Origin: Methylomicrobium agile | GTDB lineage: Bacteria > Pseudomonadota > Gammaproteobacteria > Methylococcales > Methylomonadaceae | Assembly: GCF_000733855.1 (NCBI RefSeq) | Contig: NZ_JPOJ01000001.1 | Location: forward strand, 682,001-746,000 | DNA length: 64,000 bases | Direction: 5' to 3' | Shown here: positions 45,201 to 57,969 of the stretch, piece by piece | Position numbering within the stretch: the first letter of the stretch is position 1 | Layout: each line of letters starts with the position of its first letter | Program-made: the position numbers and the translations under genes | The notes under the pieces: generated by a model | Told to the model about the DNA's origin: nothing | What the model saw: only the letters and a program-made list of their open reading frames with translations | The model's database searches: none

Positions 45201-45872
45201 TTATTTTTTGGTTTCAGAATTAAGCGCGGCCTGATGCGCATCCATGTCGAATACTTCACCCTTGAAGATCCAGACTTTGATGCCGATCACGCCATAAGTG
45301 GTTTTCGCTTCCGCAGTCGCGTAATCGATATCTGCACGCAGCGTATGCAGAGGCACACGGCCTTCGCGGTACCATTCGCTGCGCGCGATTTCAGCACCGT
45401 TCAGACGACCGCCGACGTTGATCTTGATGCCTTCTGCACCCAGACGCATCGTGTTGGTCACTGCTCGCTTCATGGCGCGGCGGTACATGATGCGCTTTTC
45501 GAGCTGTTGAGCGACACCTTCCGCAACCAGTTGCGCGTCGAGCTCAGGCTTTCTGATTTCTTCAACGTTGACCTGGACGGGAATCCCCATCATCTTCGAA
45601 ACTTCCTGCTTCAAGATTTCGATATCTTCACCTTTCTTGCCGATCACGATACCCGGACGCGCGGTGTGAATCGTGATATGGGCATTGTTGGCCGGCCGAT
45701 TGATTTGAATCCGGCTCACCGATGCATGCGCCAGTTTCTTTTTGATGTAGTCTCTGACCTGCAAATCCTGATGCAGGAAGACCGAATAATCCTGGTTGTT
45801 CGCATACCATCTGGAATTCCAGTCTTTCACGATGCCCAGGCGAATGCCTACTGGATGTACTTTTTGACCCAT
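45201..45872 (-). CDS. rpsC: 30S ribosomal protein S3
   Basis: 223 residues. [20 protein letters not shown] opens it; the KH domain holds [20 protein letters not shown], and the C-terminal domain ends in a basic tail. S3 is at the mRNA entry tunnel and helps unwind mRNA. Confidence 0.98.
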   Translation of the reverse strand: MGQKVHPVGIRLGIVKDWNSRWYANNQDYSVFLHQDLQVRDYIKKKLAHASVSRIQINRPANNAHITIHTARPGIVIGKKGEDIEILKQEVSKMMGIPVQVNVEEIRKPELDAQLVAEGVAQQLEKRIMYRRAMKRAVTNTMRLGAEGIKINVGGRLNGAEIARSEWYREGRVPLHTLRADIDYATAEAKTTYGVIGIKVWIFKGEVFDMDAHQAALNSETKK

Positions 45873-45880
45873 TGTTACCC

Positions 45881-46216
45881 CTATGCCTTCTCTGCGACTT
45901 TAACTGTGATATGGCAAGTCCGCTTCAGGATATGGTTTGCACGTCCTTTGGCTCTTGCCTTAAATCTTTTCAAGGTCGCCCCTTCATCAACATAAACGGT
46001 AGACACTTTTAACTCGTCGATATCGGCGCTATCATTGTTTTCAGCATTCGCGATCGCGGACTCGAGCACTTTTTTCATGATCGCCGCGCCTTTCTTGGAG
46101 CTGAATTTCAACACGTTCAAGGCCTGATCCACCGGCAGTCCGCGGATTTGATCCCCAACCAGCCGGGCTTTCTGCGCCGACAAAGGCGCATTACTTAATT
46201 TTGCACTAGTTTCCAT
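45881..46216 (-). CDS. rplV: 50S ribosomal protein L22
   Basis: 111 residues: [20 protein letters not shown], then the tunnel-lining hairpin with PRAKGR-like [20 protein letters not shown]. The hairpin lines the exit tunnel and is a macrolide-response site; no deletion is seen there. Confidence 0.98.
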   Translation of the reverse strand: METSAKLSNAPLSAQKARLVGDQIRGLPVDQALNVLKFSSKKGAAIMKKVLESAIANAENNDSADIDELKVSTVYVDEGATLKRFKARAKGRANHILKRTCHITVKVAEKA

Positions 46217-46223
46217 CTCTCAC

Positions 46224-46496
46224 CTATTTGGATTTCTTGTCGGCCACATGGCCTTTGTATGTTCGAGTTGGGGCAAATTCGCCAAGCTTGTGGCCGATCA
46301 TATTCTCGGAAACGAGTACCGGAACATGAAGGCGTCCATTATGGACCGCAATGGTTAAACCCAACATTTCGGGTACTATCATCGATCTTCTGGACCAGGT
46401 TTTAATTGGTTTCCGATTATTGCTGCTTACCGCATCTTCCACCTTTTTGATAAGGTGGTGATCAACAAAAGGACCTTTCTTAATTGAACGTGGCAC
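46224..46496 (-). CDS. rpsS: 30S ribosomal protein S19
   Basis: 90 residues: [20 protein letters not shown] and [20 protein letters not shown], then [18 protein letters not shown]19 lies in the 30S head next to S13. Confidence 0.98.
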   Translation of the reverse strand: MPRSIKKGPFVDHHLIKKVEDAVSSNNRKPIKTWSRRSMIVPEMLGLTIAVHNGRLHVPVLVSENMIGHKLGEFAPTRTYKGHVADKKSK

Positions 46497-46508
46497 GCTA
46501 ATTCCTCA

Positions 46509-47336
46509 CTATTTTTGCTTACGGCGTCTGACGATCATGTTGTCAGTCCGCTTGTTTTTTCTAGTCTTGTAGCCCTTGGTCGGCATACCCCATGGCGAAA
46601 CCGGATGTCTGCCGCCGGAAGTACGGCCTTCGCCGCCGCCGTGCGGGTGATCAACCGGGTTCATGACCACACCGCGAACGGTCGGTCTGACACCGCGCCA
46701 GCGGGTTGCGCCGGCTTTACCGAGAGACGCCAGATTATGCTCCGAATTGGACACTTCGCCAATCACCGCGCGGCAATCCGCCAGTACTTTACGCATTTCG
46801 CCGGAACGCAGCCTCAAAGTGGCATGCGCGCCTTCGCGCGCCACCAATTGCGCCGATGTGCCCGCGCTTCTGGCCAACTGCGCACCTTTACCCGGCTTCA
46901 ACTCGACGCAGTGTACGGTGGTGCCCAGAGGAATGTTGCGCAGCGGCATACAGTTGCCCGGCTTGACCGGCACGGTTTCGGAAGACAGCACTTCCTGGCC
47001 GACCGACAGGCCCTTAGGAGCAATGATATAGCGGCGCTCGCCGTCTTTGAACAAGACCAGAGCGATATTCGCGGTACGGTTAGGATCGTACTCGAGGCGC
47101 TCGACAACGGCCGGAATGTCGGTTTTATTTCTTTTAAAATCAATAATACGGTAGTGCTGCTTGTGACCACCGCCGACATGACGTGTTGTGATACGCCCTT
47201 GGTTGTTACGACCTCCCGTTTTGCTGTTTTTATCCAGCAATGGTGCATACGGCTTGCCTTTATGCAGATCGTCTGATTTGATCCGTACGACAAACCGTGA
47301 ACCTGGTGATGTCGGTTTTGACTTTACAATCGCCAT
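46509..47336 (-). CDS. rplB: 50S ribosomal protein L2
   Basis: 275 residues. The conserved C-terminal part [20 protein letters not shown] contains the His needed for peptidyl transfer function, and [20 protein letters not shown] lies near the N terminus. L2 is a core 23S binder. It follows rplW by 40 bases. Confidence 0.99.
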   Translation of the reverse strand: MAIVKSKPTSPGSRFVVRIKSDDLHKGKPYAPLLDKNSKTGGRNNQGRITTRHVGGGHKQHYRIIDFKRNKTDIPAVVERLEYDPNRTANIALVLFKDGERRYIIAPKGLSVGQEVLSSETVPVKPGNCMPLRNIPLGTTVHCVELKPGKGAQLARSAGTSAQLVAREGAHATLRLRSGEMRKVLADCRAVIGEVSNSEHNLASLGKAGATRWRGVRPTVRGVVMNPVDHPHGGGEGRTSGGRHPVSPWGMPTKGYKTRKNKRTDNMIVRRRKQK

Positions 47337-47376
47337 GTTAACTACCGTTTCCTAATTGATCTTTGTATCTGTTGAA

Positions 47377-47676
47377 TTAAGCCGCGGAAAAATCGATGTC
47401 GTGGCCGGGTTTCAGCTTGACATAGGCCTTTTTCCAATCCGATTTTTTACCCAAGGTACGGCCGAAACGTTTTTGCTTGCCCTGCACATTCAGGACATTG
47501 ACGTTGTCGACTTCGACATTGAACATTAGCTCCACCGCATCCTTGATTTGCTTTTTGGTGGCTTGCTTCAGGACTTTGAATACAATAATCTTGTTTACTT
47601 CGGCCTGCAGCGTGCTCTTTTCGGAAATGACCGGCGCGCGAATGACCGTCGTTAAATAATTTTGATGCGTACTCAT
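47377..47676 (-). CDS. rplW: 50S ribosomal protein L23
   Basis: 99 residues with [40 protein letters not shown] and [16 protein letters not shown]23 is the docking site for trigger factor and SRP at the tunnel exit. Its start overlaps the rplD stop by 4 bases. Confidence 0.98.
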   Translation of the reverse strand: MSTHQNYLTTVIRAPVISEKSTLQAEVNKIIVFKVLKQATKKQIKDAVELMFNVEVDNVNVLNVQGKQKRFGRTLGKKSDWKKAYVKLKPGHDIDFSAA

Positions 47677-48293
47677 GCTAAGTGCTCCTCGATTTTTTTC
47701 AGCGCACCTGAAGTCGCAATGACCTTTTCAGCCGACACCAGCAGCACCGGGTTCAGATTGTTCGCTTCAACGACTTCAATGTAAGGCACATTGCGAGAAG
47801 CCAGCGCCAGATTTTGATCGACCGAATCGACCACGATCAGAATACGGCGTGCGTCCAGCCCTTTCAGCTTGGCCACAAAATCCTTCGTCTTCGGCGAAGT
47901 CGGCAAAATGTCGTTCGCCACGACCAAGCGATCTTGTCTAAGCAATTCGGACAGGATCGAGCGGATGCCGGCGCGGAACATTTTCTTGTTCAACTTCTGC
48001 TCGTAGTTGCGGGGTCTTGCCGCAAACGCCACACCACCGGTACGCCAGATCGGGCTGCGGGTCGATCCCGAACGCGCCCGGCCGGTGCCTTTTTGTCGCC
48101 ATGGCTTCATACCGCCGCCGCTCACTTCGGAGCGGGTCTTTTGCGCCTTGGTACCGGCTCTTTTGGCTGCCAGAAAGCGTGTGACGATCTGGTGGATCAA
48201 CGTTTCGTTATAATCCCGACCAAAAACGGCCTCGTTGACTTCGACCTTGCCGGCCGTGTCTTGATCATTCAATGCAGGTACTTGCAAACCCAT
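47673..48293 (-). CDS. rplD: 50S ribosomal protein L4
   Basis: 206 residues. The tunnel-lining loop reads [20 protein letters not shown], and [20 protein letters not shown] is near the end. In E. coli L4 also represses the S10 operon through its leader; here only 6 bases separate tuf and rpsJ, so an E. coli-type S10 leader is absent. Confidence 0.98.
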   Translation of the reverse strand: MGLQVPALNDQDTAGKVEVNEAVFGRDYNETLIHQIVTRFLAAKRAGTKAQKTRSEVSGGGMKPWRQKGTGRARSGSTRSPIWRTGGVAFAARPRNYEQKLNKKMFRAGIRSILSELLRQDRLVVANDILPTSPKTKDFVAKLKGLDARRILIVVDSVDQNLALASRNVPYIEVVEANNLNPVLLVSAEKVIATSGALKKIEEHLA

Positions 48294-48296
48294 AAC

Positions 48297-48947
48297 TTAA
48301 CCTTTATTTTTCATTTTCGAGGCGGGCCTGATCACGACATCACCGCCCTTCGCGCCTGGCACAGCGCCCTTAACCAGAATCAAACGCCTTTCGGCATCGA
48401 CCGCATGGACGGTCAGATTTTGCACGGTCGTCTTGACCGCACCCAGATGACCCGCCATCTTCTTGCCCTTAAAAACGCGGCCTGGCGTCTGGTTCATGCC
48501 GACCGAGCCGTGCACCCGGTGCGACACCGAGTTACCGTGGGTCGCATCCTGCATATGAAAGTTGTGGCGCTTGATCGCCCCGGCAAAACCTTTACCGATG
48601 CTGGTTCCCTGAACGTCCACGATTTGACCCGCGGAAAAAATATCCAAAGACAGTTCAGAACCGACAGAAATGCCTTCGCCTTCGCCGTCTTCGAGCCTGA
48701 ATTCCCAAAGACCGCGACCCGCCGTCACATTGGCCGCCGCAAAATGACCGGCCATTGCTTTATTGACTCGTGATGATTTCACGTCGCCCACAGTCACCTG
48801 AACAGCGCGATAACCATCGTTTTCGATACCTTTAACCTGAGTGACCCGATTGGAGTCGATCTGCAGTACGGTTACCGGCACAGACGAGCCATCTTCGCAA
48901 AAAACCCTGGTCATACCGCACTTACGACCTATAAGACCTATTGACAT
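48297..48947 (-). CDS. rplC: 50S ribosomal protein L3
   Basis: 216 residues, [20 protein letters not shown], with the long loop near the peptidyl transferase centre ([20 protein letters not shown], then [20 protein letters not shown]). The Gln methylated by PrmB in enterobacteria (NQTPGRV) is present. Confidence 0.98.
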   Translation of the reverse strand: MSIGLIGRKCGMTRVFCEDGSSVPVTVLQIDSNRVTQVKGIENDGYRAVQVTVGDVKSSRVNKAMAGHFAAANVTAGRGLWEFRLEDGEGEGISVGSELSLDIFSAGQIVDVQGTSIGKGFAGAIKRHNFHMQDATHGNSVSHRVHGSVGMNQTPGRVFKGKKMAGHLGAVKTTVQNLTVHAVDAERRLILVKGAVPGAKGGDVVIRPASKMKNKG

Positions 48948-48966
48948 CTGCCAATTCCTCTATCTT

Positions 48967-49278
48967 TTAATTCAACTTAATTTGAACATCCACGCCTGCG
49001 GCAAGATCCAGTTTCATCAATGCATCAACGGTCTTGTCGGTAGGCTCTACAATGTCCAGCAATCTTTTATAGGTTCTTAATTCGTATTGATCCCGGGCAT
49101 CTTTATTGACATGCGGCGAGATCAAAATCGTGAACCGTTCTTTTTTAGTAGGCAACGGAATCGGCCCTTTGACTTGCGCACCGGTTCTTCTTGCAGTTTC
49201 TACTATTTCACCAGCCGATTGATCGATCAATTTGTGATCAAATGATTTCAAACGGATTCTGATTGTTTGATTTGACAT
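48967..49278 (-). CDS. rpsJ: 30S ribosomal protein S10
   Basis: 103 residues: [40 protein letters not shown] and [19 protein letters not shown]10 (NusE) also takes part in transcription antitermination with NusB. It begins the S10 set only 6 bases after tuf, so it is cotranscribed with the str genes. Confidence 0.98.
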   Translation of the reverse strand: MSNQTIRIRLKSFDHKLIDQSAGEIVETARRTGAQVKGPIPLPTKKERFTILISPHVNKDARDQYELRTYKRLLDIVEPTDKTVDALMKLDLAAGVDVQIKLN

Positions 49279-49284
49279 TGTTTA

Positions 49285-50475
<1,191 letters not shown>

Positions 50476-50501
50476 GTGTCAATACCCTATTCTTTTAATA
50501 T

Positions 50502-52604
50502 TCAAAATAATGAAGATTTTTTAATAATCGCATCCGCAATACTTGCCGGCGCCTCAGTGTACTTTTCAAATTGCATCGTATATGTCGCCCGTCCCTGAGT
50601 CGCCGACCGTAAATCGGTCGCATAACCAAACATTTCGGCAAGCGGCACTTCACAGCTGATTGCCTTGCCTGACGGCGTATCTTCCATGCCATGGATCACA
50701 CCGCGCCGCCGGTTGATATCGCCGACCACATCGCCCATATAATCTTCGGGCGTGATCACTTCCACTTTCATGATCGGCTCAAGCAAGACCGGATCCGCCT
50801 TTCTCGCGCCTTCACGGAAACACATCGAACCGGCGATTTTAAACGCCATTTCGCTCGAATCGACATCGTGGTAGGAACCGTCAAACAAGGTCACCTTGAC
50901 ATCAAGAACCGGGTAGCCGGCCAACACACCACTTTTCAATTGCTCCTGCACGCCTTTATCGACCGCAGGAATGTATTCTTTCGGGACTATGCCACCGACA
51001 ATGCCGTTCACGAACTGATAACCTTCACCCGGCTCCTGCGGCTCGATTCGCAGCCAGACATGACCGTATTGACCGCGCCCTCCGGACTGCCTGACGAACT
51101 TGCCTTCCTGCTCGACCCTTTTCCGTATCGTTTCGCGATAGGCCACTTGCGGCGCGCCGACATTCGCTTCAACATTAAACTCTCTGCGCATCCGGTCGAC
51201 GATAATTTCCAGATGCAGCTCACCCATTCCCGAAATGATGATCTGCCCCGTTTCCTCATCCGTTCTGACGCGGAAGGAAGGATCCTCCTGGGCAAGTTTG
51301 CCGAGCGCAATGCCCATCTTTTCCTGGTCGGCCTTTGTTCTCGGTTCTACCGCCACGGAAATGACCGGCTCAGGGAAATCCATCCGCTCCAGCACGATTT
51401 TATGATCCTGATCGCACAAAGTGTCGCCAGTCGTAACATCTTTTAAGCCGATCGCAGCGGCAATGTCGCCCGCACGAACTTCCTTGATTTCTTCGCGGCT
51501 GTTCGCATGCATCTGCACCAACCGACCAATCCGTTCTCTGCGTCTTTTAACCGAGTTATAGACACTGTCGCCGGAATTCAGCACCCCGGAATACACTCTA
51601 AAAAACGTCAAAGCGCCGACAAAGGGGTCGGTCGCGATTTTGAAAGCCAAGGCGGCAAATGGAGCCTCATCGCTCGAGGGTCGCTCCGCTTCGGTTTCTT
51701 CGTCTTCCAGATGACCTTTAATTGCCACCACATCGGTTGGCGCCGGAAGGTATTCGATTACCGCATCCAGCATGGCCTGCACGCCTTTATTTTTAAAGGC
51801 GGATCCACAGAACGCCGGCATCAGCTTATTGGCTATCGTCTGCTGACGGATGCCCTGCTTGATTTCCTCATTCGTGAGCGTTTCTTCGAGCAGATACTTT
51901 TCCAGCAACTCTTCGCTGGCTTCGGCAGCGGCCTCGACCATATGCTCGCGCCACGTTTTACACTCTTCCAGCATATCGGGCGGGATGTCCCTCTCTTGGA
52001 AGGTCATCCCCATATTGCCTTCGTCCCAGTAGATCGCCTTCATCTTGATCAGATCGACCACGCCTTCGAAGCGGTCTTCAGCGCCGATCGGCAGTTGCAT
52101 GGGCACAGCCAGACCTCCCAGCCTCGACTTGATCTGTTCGATCACCCGCAAGAAATTCGCTCCCGAGCGATCCATTTTGTTAACGAATACCAAGCGGGGG
52201 ACATGATATTTATTCGCCTGTCGCCAAACCGTCTCCGACTGAGGCTCGACCCCGCCTACCGCACAAAAAACCGCACAGGCTCCGTCCAAAACCCTGAGCG
52301 AACGTTCGACCTCAATCGTGAAATCGACATGGCCAGGCGTATCAATAATATTGATACGGTGCTGCGGATACTGCTTTTTCATTCCGGACCAAAAGCAGGT
52401 CGTCGCCGCAGAGGTGATCGTAATCCCCCGCTCCTGCTCCTGCGCCATCCAGTCCATCGTCGCAGCCCCGTCATGCACCTCGCCTATCTTATGCGATACG
52501 CCGGTGTAATAGAGAATCCGTTCGGTAACCGTGGTTTTCCCTGCATCAATGTGAGCCATGATACCGATATTACGGTATCGCTCTATCGGAGTCTTGCGAG
52601 CCAC
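50502..52604 (-). CDS. fusA: Elongation factor G
   Basis: 700 residues. The G domain has [32 protein letters not shown] and DTPGHVDFT, then [10 protein letters not shown]; domains II to V follow, with the domain IV/V boundary near [23 protein letters not shown] drives translocation. It lies 27 bases after rpsG, the normal str order. Confidence 0.99.
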   Translation of the reverse strand: MARKTPIERYRNIGIMAHIDAGKTTVTERILYYTGVSHKIGEVHDGAATMDWMAQEQERGITITSAATTCFWSGMKKQYPQHRINIIDTPGHVDFTIEVERSLRVLDGACAVFCAVGGVEPQSETVWRQANKYHVPRLVFVNKMDRSGANFLRVIEQIKSRLGGLAVPMQLPIGAEDRFEGVVDLIKMKAIYWDEGNMGMTFQERDIPPDMLEECKTWREHMVEAAAEASEELLEKYLLEETLTNEEIKQGIRQQTIANKLMPAFCGSAFKNKGVQAMLDAVIEYLPAPTDVVAIKGHLEDEETEAERPSSDEAPFAALAFKIATDPFVGALTFFRVYSGVLNSGDSVYNSVKRRRERIGRLVQMHANSREEIKEVRAGDIAAAIGLKDVTTGDTLCDQDHKIVLERMDFPEPVISVAVEPRTKADQEKMGIALGKLAQEDPSFRVRTDEETGQIIISGMGELHLEIIVDRMRREFNVEANVGAPQVAYRETIRKRVEQEGKFVRQSGGRGQYGHVWLRIEPQEPGEGYQFVNGIVGGIVPKEYIPAVDKGVQEQLKSGVLAGYPVLDVKVTLFDGSYHDVDSSEMAFKIAGSMCFREGARKADPVLLEPIMKVEVITPEDYMGDVVGDINRRRGVIHGMEDTPSGKAISCEVPLAEMFGYATDLRSATQGRATYTMQFEKYTEAPASIADAIIKKSSLF

Positions 52605-52631
52605 GGCTAAATTACGATCTGCAGTAATCGA

Positions 52632-53102
52632 TTACCAACGATAATGCGAGAATGCCTTGTTCGCTTCCGCCATGCGGTGCGTATCTTCCCGCTTCTTCGC
52701 TGCAGCGCCGCGGTTTTCGTAGGCATCCAGCAATTCGCCCGCCAATTTGGCCGGCATGTTCTTTTCATTTCTTTTACGCGACGCGTCGATCAACCAGCGC
52801 ATCGCCAATGCCACGCGGCGAGAGGGGCGTACTTCGACAGGCACCTGATAGGTCGCACCACCCACGCGGCGCGATTTCACTTCTACGCGGGGCTGTACAT
52901 TTTCAAGCGCCTTAGACAAAACTTCCAGAGGTTCGCCATGGCCTTTGCTTTCGATCACATCCAGAGCGCCGTAAACGATGCCTTCCGCAATGGATTTCTT
53001 GCCGCTTTCCATGATCATGTTCATGAACTTGCTCAGCATCACGCTGCCGTAACGCGGATCCGGAATGATTTCTCTTTTGGTAGCAACTCTTCTTCTAGAC
53101 AT
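52632..53102 (-). CDS. rpsG: 30S ribosomal protein S7
   Basis: 156 residues: [40 protein letters not shown] and FSHYRW at the C-terminus. S7 organises the 30S head and in E. coli represses str translation by binding the rpsL-rpsG intergenic mRNA; here that gap is only 14 bases, so such a site would have to lie elsewhere. Confidence 0.98.
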   Translation of the reverse strand: MSRRRVATKREIIPDPRYGSVMLSKFMNMIMESGKKSIAEGIVYGALDVIESKGHGEPLEVLSKALENVQPRVEVKSRRVGGATYQVPVEVRPSRRVALAMRWLIDASRKRNEKNMPAKLAGELLDAYENRGAAAKKREDTHRMAEANKAFSHYRW

Positions 53103-53116
53103 AGCTTATCAACCTG

Positions 53117-53494
53117 TTATTTGCCTTTTGGCCGTTTGGTTCCGTACTTGGAGCGACCGCATTTTCTGTTATTGACGCCAGAAGTATCGAGACTGCCGCG
53201 CACGACGTGATAACGCACACCTGGCAAGTCCTTGACCCGGCCACCTCTAATCAAAACCACGGAGTGCTCTTGCAAGTTGTGGCCTTCGCCGCCGATGTAG
53301 CTACTGACTTCAGCGCCGTTGGTCAACCTAACCCGAGCCACTTTACGCAGCGCCGAATTCGGTTTCTTAGGTGTAGTGGTATAAACACGCGTGCAAACCC
53401 CCCGACGCTGCGGACAGGCTTCCAATGCAGGAACATTGGTTTTTTCGATTTTCTTGGCACGTGGCTTACGGACCAATTGGTTGATCGTGGCCAT
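53117..53494 (-). CDS. rpsL: 30S ribosomal protein S12
   Basis: 125 residues, starting [20 protein letters not shown]. Lys 43 ([14 protein letters not shown]) and Lys 88 ([13 protein letters not shown]) are the wild-type residues linked to streptomycin sensitivity, and the Asp of KDLPG, target of methylthiolation, is present. The ATG at 53494 matches the family; upstream in-frame starts would run through the leader hairpin. A promoter at 53619-53647 suggests it begins a transcript of its own as well as following rpoC. Confidence 0.98.
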   Translation of the reverse strand: MATINQLVRKPRAKKIEKTNVPALEACPQRRGVCTRVYTTTPKKPNSALRKVARVRLTNGAEVSSYIGGEGHNLQEHSVVLIRGGRVKDLPGVRYHVVRGSLDTSGVNNRKCGRSKYGTKRPKGK

Positions 53495-53539
53495 TTTTCT
53501 AATTACTCCGATATCAATTAACTGCCAGATTATAAAAAA

Positions 53540-53572
53540 ATAACCGCCTGGCTTTAGCGGGCCGGCGGTTAT
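53540..53572 (-). terminator. Terminator-like hairpin in the rpsL leader
   Basis: ATAACCGCC (53540-53548) pairs with GGCGGTTAT (53564-53572); on the minus strand it is followed by ATTTTTTTATAATC. It lies after rpoC but also downstream of the predicted str promoter, so it could terminate rpoBC read-through and attenuate rpsL expression at the same time. Confidence 0.8.
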
Positions 53573-53618
53573 CGGTTTTTTCGACCTGACCAATCACGTT
53601 AGTTCATGTTAGCCGTTT

Positions 53619-53647
53619 ATGATACTGACAAAGTTTAGCCAGGTCAA
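53619..53647 (-). promoter_or_regulatory. Predicted sigma70 promoter of the str operon
   Basis: On the minus strand: TTGACC (5 of 6), 17-base spacer, TATCAT (5 of 6). An AT-rich palindrome TTACATTAAAATGTAA (53655-53670) lies just upstream of the -35, as an UP-type element would. It would drive rpsL-rpsG-fusA-tuf and on, independent of rpoBC. Confidence 0.75.
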
Positions 53648-53683
53648 GACGAATTTACATTAAAATGTAATTTAACTCGGTAC

Positions 53684-56600
53684 TTACAGATTCAGCGCCT
53701 GTTTGAGAGCCTCTTCCACATCGCTCGCATCGACTGCCGATGCCGCTTCGGATTCGACTACCTGGTACTGGGCAGCACGATTCTTTCGATTTTCGTGATA
53801 AGCCAGACCGGTTCCGGCCGGAATCAACCGACCCACGATCACGTTTTCTTTCAAACCTTGCAGACTGTCGCTCAAACCGCGAACCGCCGCATCGGTCAAT
53901 ACGCGCGTCGTTTCCTGGAACGAGGCGGCCGAAATGAACGATTCGGTTGCCAATGAAGCCTTAGTGATGCCCAACAAGACCGGCTCGAAACTAGCCGGAA
54001 TCTTGCCTTCGGTTTCCATCCGATCATTCTCTTCACGTAGCGCGGCACGCTCGACTTGATCGCCTTTCAGGAAGGAGGTATCACCGGAAGCGGTAATCTC
54101 GACTTTTCTCAGCATCTGGCGAATGATGGCTTCGATGTGTTTGTCGTTGATTTTTACCCCTTGCAGACGGTAAACGTCCTGAATTTCCTTGACCAGATAA
54201 TTCGCCAGCTCTTCAACACCGCGCAGACGCAGAATGTCGTGCGGGGTCAATTCGCCTTCGGCGATCGTTTCACCCTTTTCGACATATTCGCCCTCGAATA
54301 CGGTGATATGGCGCCACTTCGGAATCAGGGTTTCCACCTGTTCGCCGGCCGCATCGGTAATGATCACGCGCTGTTTGCCTTTGGTTTCCTTGCCGAAAGA
54401 CACGGTTCCGCTCGTTTCGGCCAGGATCGCCGGATCCTTGGTCTTGCGGGCCTCGAACAAGTCCGCAACGCGCGGCAGACCGCCGGTAATGTCACGGGTT
54501 TTCGAAGATTCCTGCGGAATTCTGGCCAACACGTCGCCGACCTTCACCTCACCGCCGTCTTTGATGCCGACGATCGCGCCGGCCGGCAGAAAGTACTGCG
54601 CGGGAATTTCGGTTCCCGGCAAGAAGATCGCTTCGTCGGCGGCACCGATCAGCTTAACCATCGGACGCAATTCCTTGCCCGCACTGCCGCGCTGCTTCGG
54701 ATCGGTAACCACCAACGAGCTCAGACCGGTCACTTCGTCCGAGATTTTTTGAACGGTGACACCTTCGTTGAAATGCTCCAGTTTGACGACACCGTCTACT
54801 TCGGTAATGACCGGGTGCGTATGCGGATCCCAGGTGACGATGATGTCGCCCGTGTTCACGCGGCCGCCTTCCTGCACCGACAGCACCGAACCGTAGGGAA
54901 TCTTGTAGCGCTCCCGCTCACGGCCGTAATCGTCGACCACGCCGACTTCACCCGAGCGAGAAACCGCCACTAGATTGCCCTCGCGATTCAAGACCGATTT
55001 CAGGTTGCTCAAACGGACCGTACCGGACGATTTGACCTGTACGTTGCTGATCGCCGCCGACCGGGAAGCCGCACCGCCGATGTGGAAAGTCCGCATCGTC
55101 AACTGCGTACCGGGTTCGCCGATCGACTGCGCCGCGATCACGCCGACCGCTTCGCCGATATTGACCAGATGGCCGCGGCCCAGGTCGCGTCCGTAGCAGG
55201 CCGCGCAGACGCCATAACGGCTTTCGCAGGTAATGATCGAACGCACCAGTACCTGGTCGATGCTCTGCTCTTCGAGCACGCTGACCCAATATTCGTTCAA
55301 CAGCGTACCGGCCGGAACGACAACTTTTTCGCCGCTCGCCTCCATCACGTCTTTTGCCGCGACACGACCCAGCACACGCTCGGACAGCGGTTCCACCACA
55401 TCGCCACCTTCGATGATCGGCATCATGATCAAACCGTTTTCGGTACCGCAATCCTCACCGGTAATGACCAGATCCTGAGCCACATCGACCAGCCGCCGGG
55501 TCAGGTAACCCGAATTCGCGGTTTTCAGCGCGGTATCGGCCAGACCCTTCCGGGCACCGTGAGTCGAGATGAAGTATTGCAATACGTCCAGACCTTCACG
55601 GAAGTTTGCGGTGATCGGTGTTTCGATGATCGAACCGTCCGGCTTCGCCATCAACCCCCGCATCCCCGCCAGCTGGCGAATCTGCGCCGCGGAACCCCGG
55701 GCGCCCGATTCGGCCATCATGAAGATCGAATTGAACGATTTCTGCTTGACCATTTCGCCATCGGCATTCATCACGCTCTCTTCGCCGAGACCGTCCATCA
55801 TCACCTTCGCGACCTGATCGTTCGCATGGGACCAGATGTCGACAACCTTGTTATAGCGCTCGCCGTCGGTCACCAAACCGGATGCGTACTGGCTTTGAAT
55901 CTCGCTGACTTCCGCTTCGGCAGACGTGATGATATCGACTTTCTTTGCCGGAATCGCCATGTCTTCGACGCCGAACGACACGCCGGCGATCGTCGCGTAA
56001 CGGAAACCGAGATACATCAGCTGGTCCGCCAGGATAACCGTATCCTTGTTGCCGAGGTAGCGGTAGCAGTAGTTGATCAGGCGCGAGATGTTCTTTTTGG
56101 TCATGTCGCAGTTGACCAATTCGAACGGCATCAGCTCGGGCACGATGTCCCAGATCAGTGCGCGGCCGACCGTGGTTTCGACGCGATGAGTCTTTTCGAT
56201 GATCTCTCCGTTTTCGGCTTTGGTTCTTTCAGTGATCCGCAGTTGAATCTTCGACTGCAGTTCCACCGTTTTTTCCATCAGTGCTTTTTGTACTTCACCG
56301 ACACTGACGAAGATGCCGCCTTCGCCTTTCGCATTGACTTTTTGCCGGCTGATGTAATACAGCCCCAACACCACGTCCTGAGACGGATTGATGACCGGCT
56401 CGCCGTTCGCGGGCGAGAGGATATTGTTGGTCGCCATCATCAGCGTTCTGGCTTCGAGCTGCGCTTCGAGCGACAGCGGGATGTGCACCGCCATCTGGTC
56501 GCCGTCGAAATCCGCGTTGAACGCACTACATACCAAAGGATGCAGCTGAATCGCCTTACCTTCGATCAGAATCGGCTCGAACGCCTGAATACCCAGACGG

Positions 56601-57889
56601 TGCAGAGTCGGCGCACGGTTCAGCAGGATCGGATGCTCGCGGATCACTTCCTCTAAAATATCCCACACCTCGGCGCCTTCGCGCTCGACCATCTTCTTGG
56701 CCGCCTTGATCGTGGTCGCATGGCCGCGGAACTGCAGCTTGCTGAAAATAAAAGGTTTGAACAATTCCAGCGCCATTTTTTTCGGCAGACCGCACTGATG
56801 CAGGCGCAAGGTCGGACCGACCACGATTACCGACCGGCCGGAATAGTCGACCCGCTTCCCGAGCAGGTTTTGCCGGAAACGCCCCTGCTTGCCCTTGATC
56901 ATGTCGGCCAGGGATTTCAAAGGACGCCGGTTGGTGCCGGTAATCGCCCGGCCGCGGCGGCCGTTATCGAGCAAGGCATCGACCGATTCCTGCAGCATCC
57001 GCTTTTCGTTGCGCACGATGATGTCCGGCGCATTCAGATCCAGTAGGCGGTTCAAACGGTTGTTCCGGTTGATCACGCGGCGGTACAGATCGTTCAGATC
57101 GGATGTCGCGAAACGGCCTCCGTCGAGCGGCACCAAGGGGCGCAGCTCCGGCGGCAATACCGGCAGCACTTTCAGGATCATCCATTCCGGCCGGTTGCGT
57201 GAACTCAGCAGGGAATCGATCACCTTGAGGCGCTTCGAATATTTCTTGATCTTGGTCTCGGAATTGGTCGAATTGATTTCCTCGCGCAACACATTGACCT
57301 CTTCCTTCAGGTCGATTGCCTTGAGCAAGTCGTAAATCGCCTCGGCGCCCATTTTCGCAACGAAATCGTCACCGTGCAGCTCGACCGCGTCGAGATATTC
57401 GTCGTCGGTCAACAATTGACCCTTGTTCAACGGCGTCAAGCCCGGATCCAACACCACGAAGGATTCGAAATACAGGACGCGCTCGATCTCGCGGAGCGTC
57501 ATGTCGAGCAGCAGCGCAATCCGCGACGGCAGCGATTTCAGGAACCAGATGTGCGCAACAGGACTTGCCAGCTCGATGTGACCCATCCGCTCGCGGCGGA
57601 CTTTCGACAGCGTGACTTCGACGCCGCATTTCTCGCAGATGACGCCACGGTGCTTCAGGCGCTTGTATTTCCCGCACAAACATTCGTAGTCGCTGACCGG
57701 TCCGAAGATCTTCGCGCAGAACAGGCCGTCGCGCTCCGGCTTGAAGGTGCGGTAGTTGATCGTTTCAGGTTTTTTGACTTCTCCATAGGACCAGGCACGG
57801 ATCATGTCGGGAGATGCCAAGCCAATCCGGATACCGTCGAAATCTTCGGCCCGGCCTTGACGCTTCAAAAAATTCATTAAATCTTTCAA
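53684..57889 (-). CDS. rpoC: DNA-directed RNA polymerase beta' subunit
   Basis: 1401 residues. The N-terminal zinc ribbon reads [20 protein letters not shown], and the catalytic magnesium loop NADFDGDQM is near residue 460. The bridge-helix and trigger-loop regions, and the second zinc cluster ([20 protein letters not shown]), are also visible. It forms the active site with RpoB. It follows rpoB by 80 bases, a gap that holds a hairpin. Confidence 0.99.
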   Translation of the reverse strand: MKDLMNFLKRQGRAEDFDGIRIGLASPDMIRAWSYGEVKKPETINYRTFKPERDGLFCAKIFGPVSDYECLCGKYKRLKHRGVICEKCGVEVTLSKVRRERMGHIELASPVAHIWFLKSLPSRIALLLDMTLREIERVLYFESFVVLDPGLTPLNKGQLLTDDEYLDAVELHGDDFVAKMGAEAIYDLLKAIDLKEEVNVLREEINSTNSETKIKKYSKRLKVIDSLLSSRNRPEWMILKVLPVLPPELRPLVPLDGGRFATSDLNDLYRRVINRNNRLNRLLDLNAPDIIVRNEKRMLQESVDALLDNGRRGRAITGTNRRPLKSLADMIKGKQGRFRQNLLGKRVDYSGRSVIVVGPTLRLHQCGLPKKMALELFKPFIFSKLQFRGHATTIKAAKKMVEREGAEVWDILEEVIREHPILLNRAPTLHRLGIQAFEPILIEGKAIQLHPLVCSAFNADFDGDQMAVHIPLSLEAQLEARTLMMATNNILSPANGEPVINPSQDVVLGLYYISRQKVNAKGEGGIFVSVGEVQKALMEKTVELQSKIQLRITERTKAENGEIIEKTHRVETTVGRALIWDIVPELMPFELVNCDMTKKNISRLINYCYRYLGNKDTVILADQLMYLGFRYATIAGVSFGVEDMAIPAKKVDIITSAEAEVSEIQSQYASGLVTDGERYNKVVDIWSHANDQVAKVMMDGLGEESVMNADGEMVKQKSFNSIFMMAESGARGSAAQIRQLAGMRGLMAKPDGSIIETPITANFREGLDVLQYFISTHGARKGLADTALKTANSGYLTRRLVDVAQDLVITGEDCGTENGLIMMPIIEGGDVVEPLSERVLGRVAAKDVMEASGEKVVVPAGTLLNEYWVSVLEEQSIDQVLVRSIITCESRYGVCAACYGRDLGRGHLVNIGEAVGVIAAQSIGEPGTQLTMRTFHIGGAASRSAAISNVQVKSSGTVRLSNLKSVLNREGNLVAVSRSGEVGVVDDYGRERERYKIPYGSVLSVQEGGRVNTGDIIVTWDPHTHPVITEVDGVVKLEHFNEGVTVQKISDEVTGLSSLVVTDPKQRGSAGKELRPMVKLIGAADEAIFLPGTEIPAQYFLPAGAIVGIKDGGEVKVGDVLARIPQESSKTRDITGGLPRVADLFEARKTKDPAILAETSGTVSFGKETKGKQRVIITDAAGEQVETLIPKWRHITVFEGEYVEKGETIAEGELTPHDILRLRGVEELANYLVKEIQDVYRLQGVKINDKHIEAIIRQMLRKVEITASGDTSFLKGDQVERAALREENDRMETEGKIPASFEPVLLGITKASLATESFISAASFQETTRVLTDAAVRGLSDSLQGLKENVIVGRLIPAGTGLAYHENRKNRAAQYQVVESEAASAVDASDVEEALKQALNL

Positions 57890-57916
57890 GAGTTTATCCT
57901 CTTTAAATTTAAATAA

Positions 57917-57940
57917 GTCCCGGACGCAGGGTTCCGGGAC
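57917..57940. other. Hairpin in the rpoB-rpoC gap
   Basis: GTCCCGGA (57917-57924) and TCCGGGAC (57933-57940) are perfect 8-base arms with loop CGCAGGGT. There is no T-run after it on the minus strand, so RNA processing or stabilisation is more likely than termination. Confidence 0.65.
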
Positions 57941-57969
57941 AGGCTACCGGTTATATGCCAAGCTGGCGT

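Noticed and set aside
55082-56656. Long plus-strand frames opposite rpoC and rpoB (also 60010-61518)
   Set aside because: Both polymerase subunits are intact on the minus strand; the antisense frames arise from codon composition.
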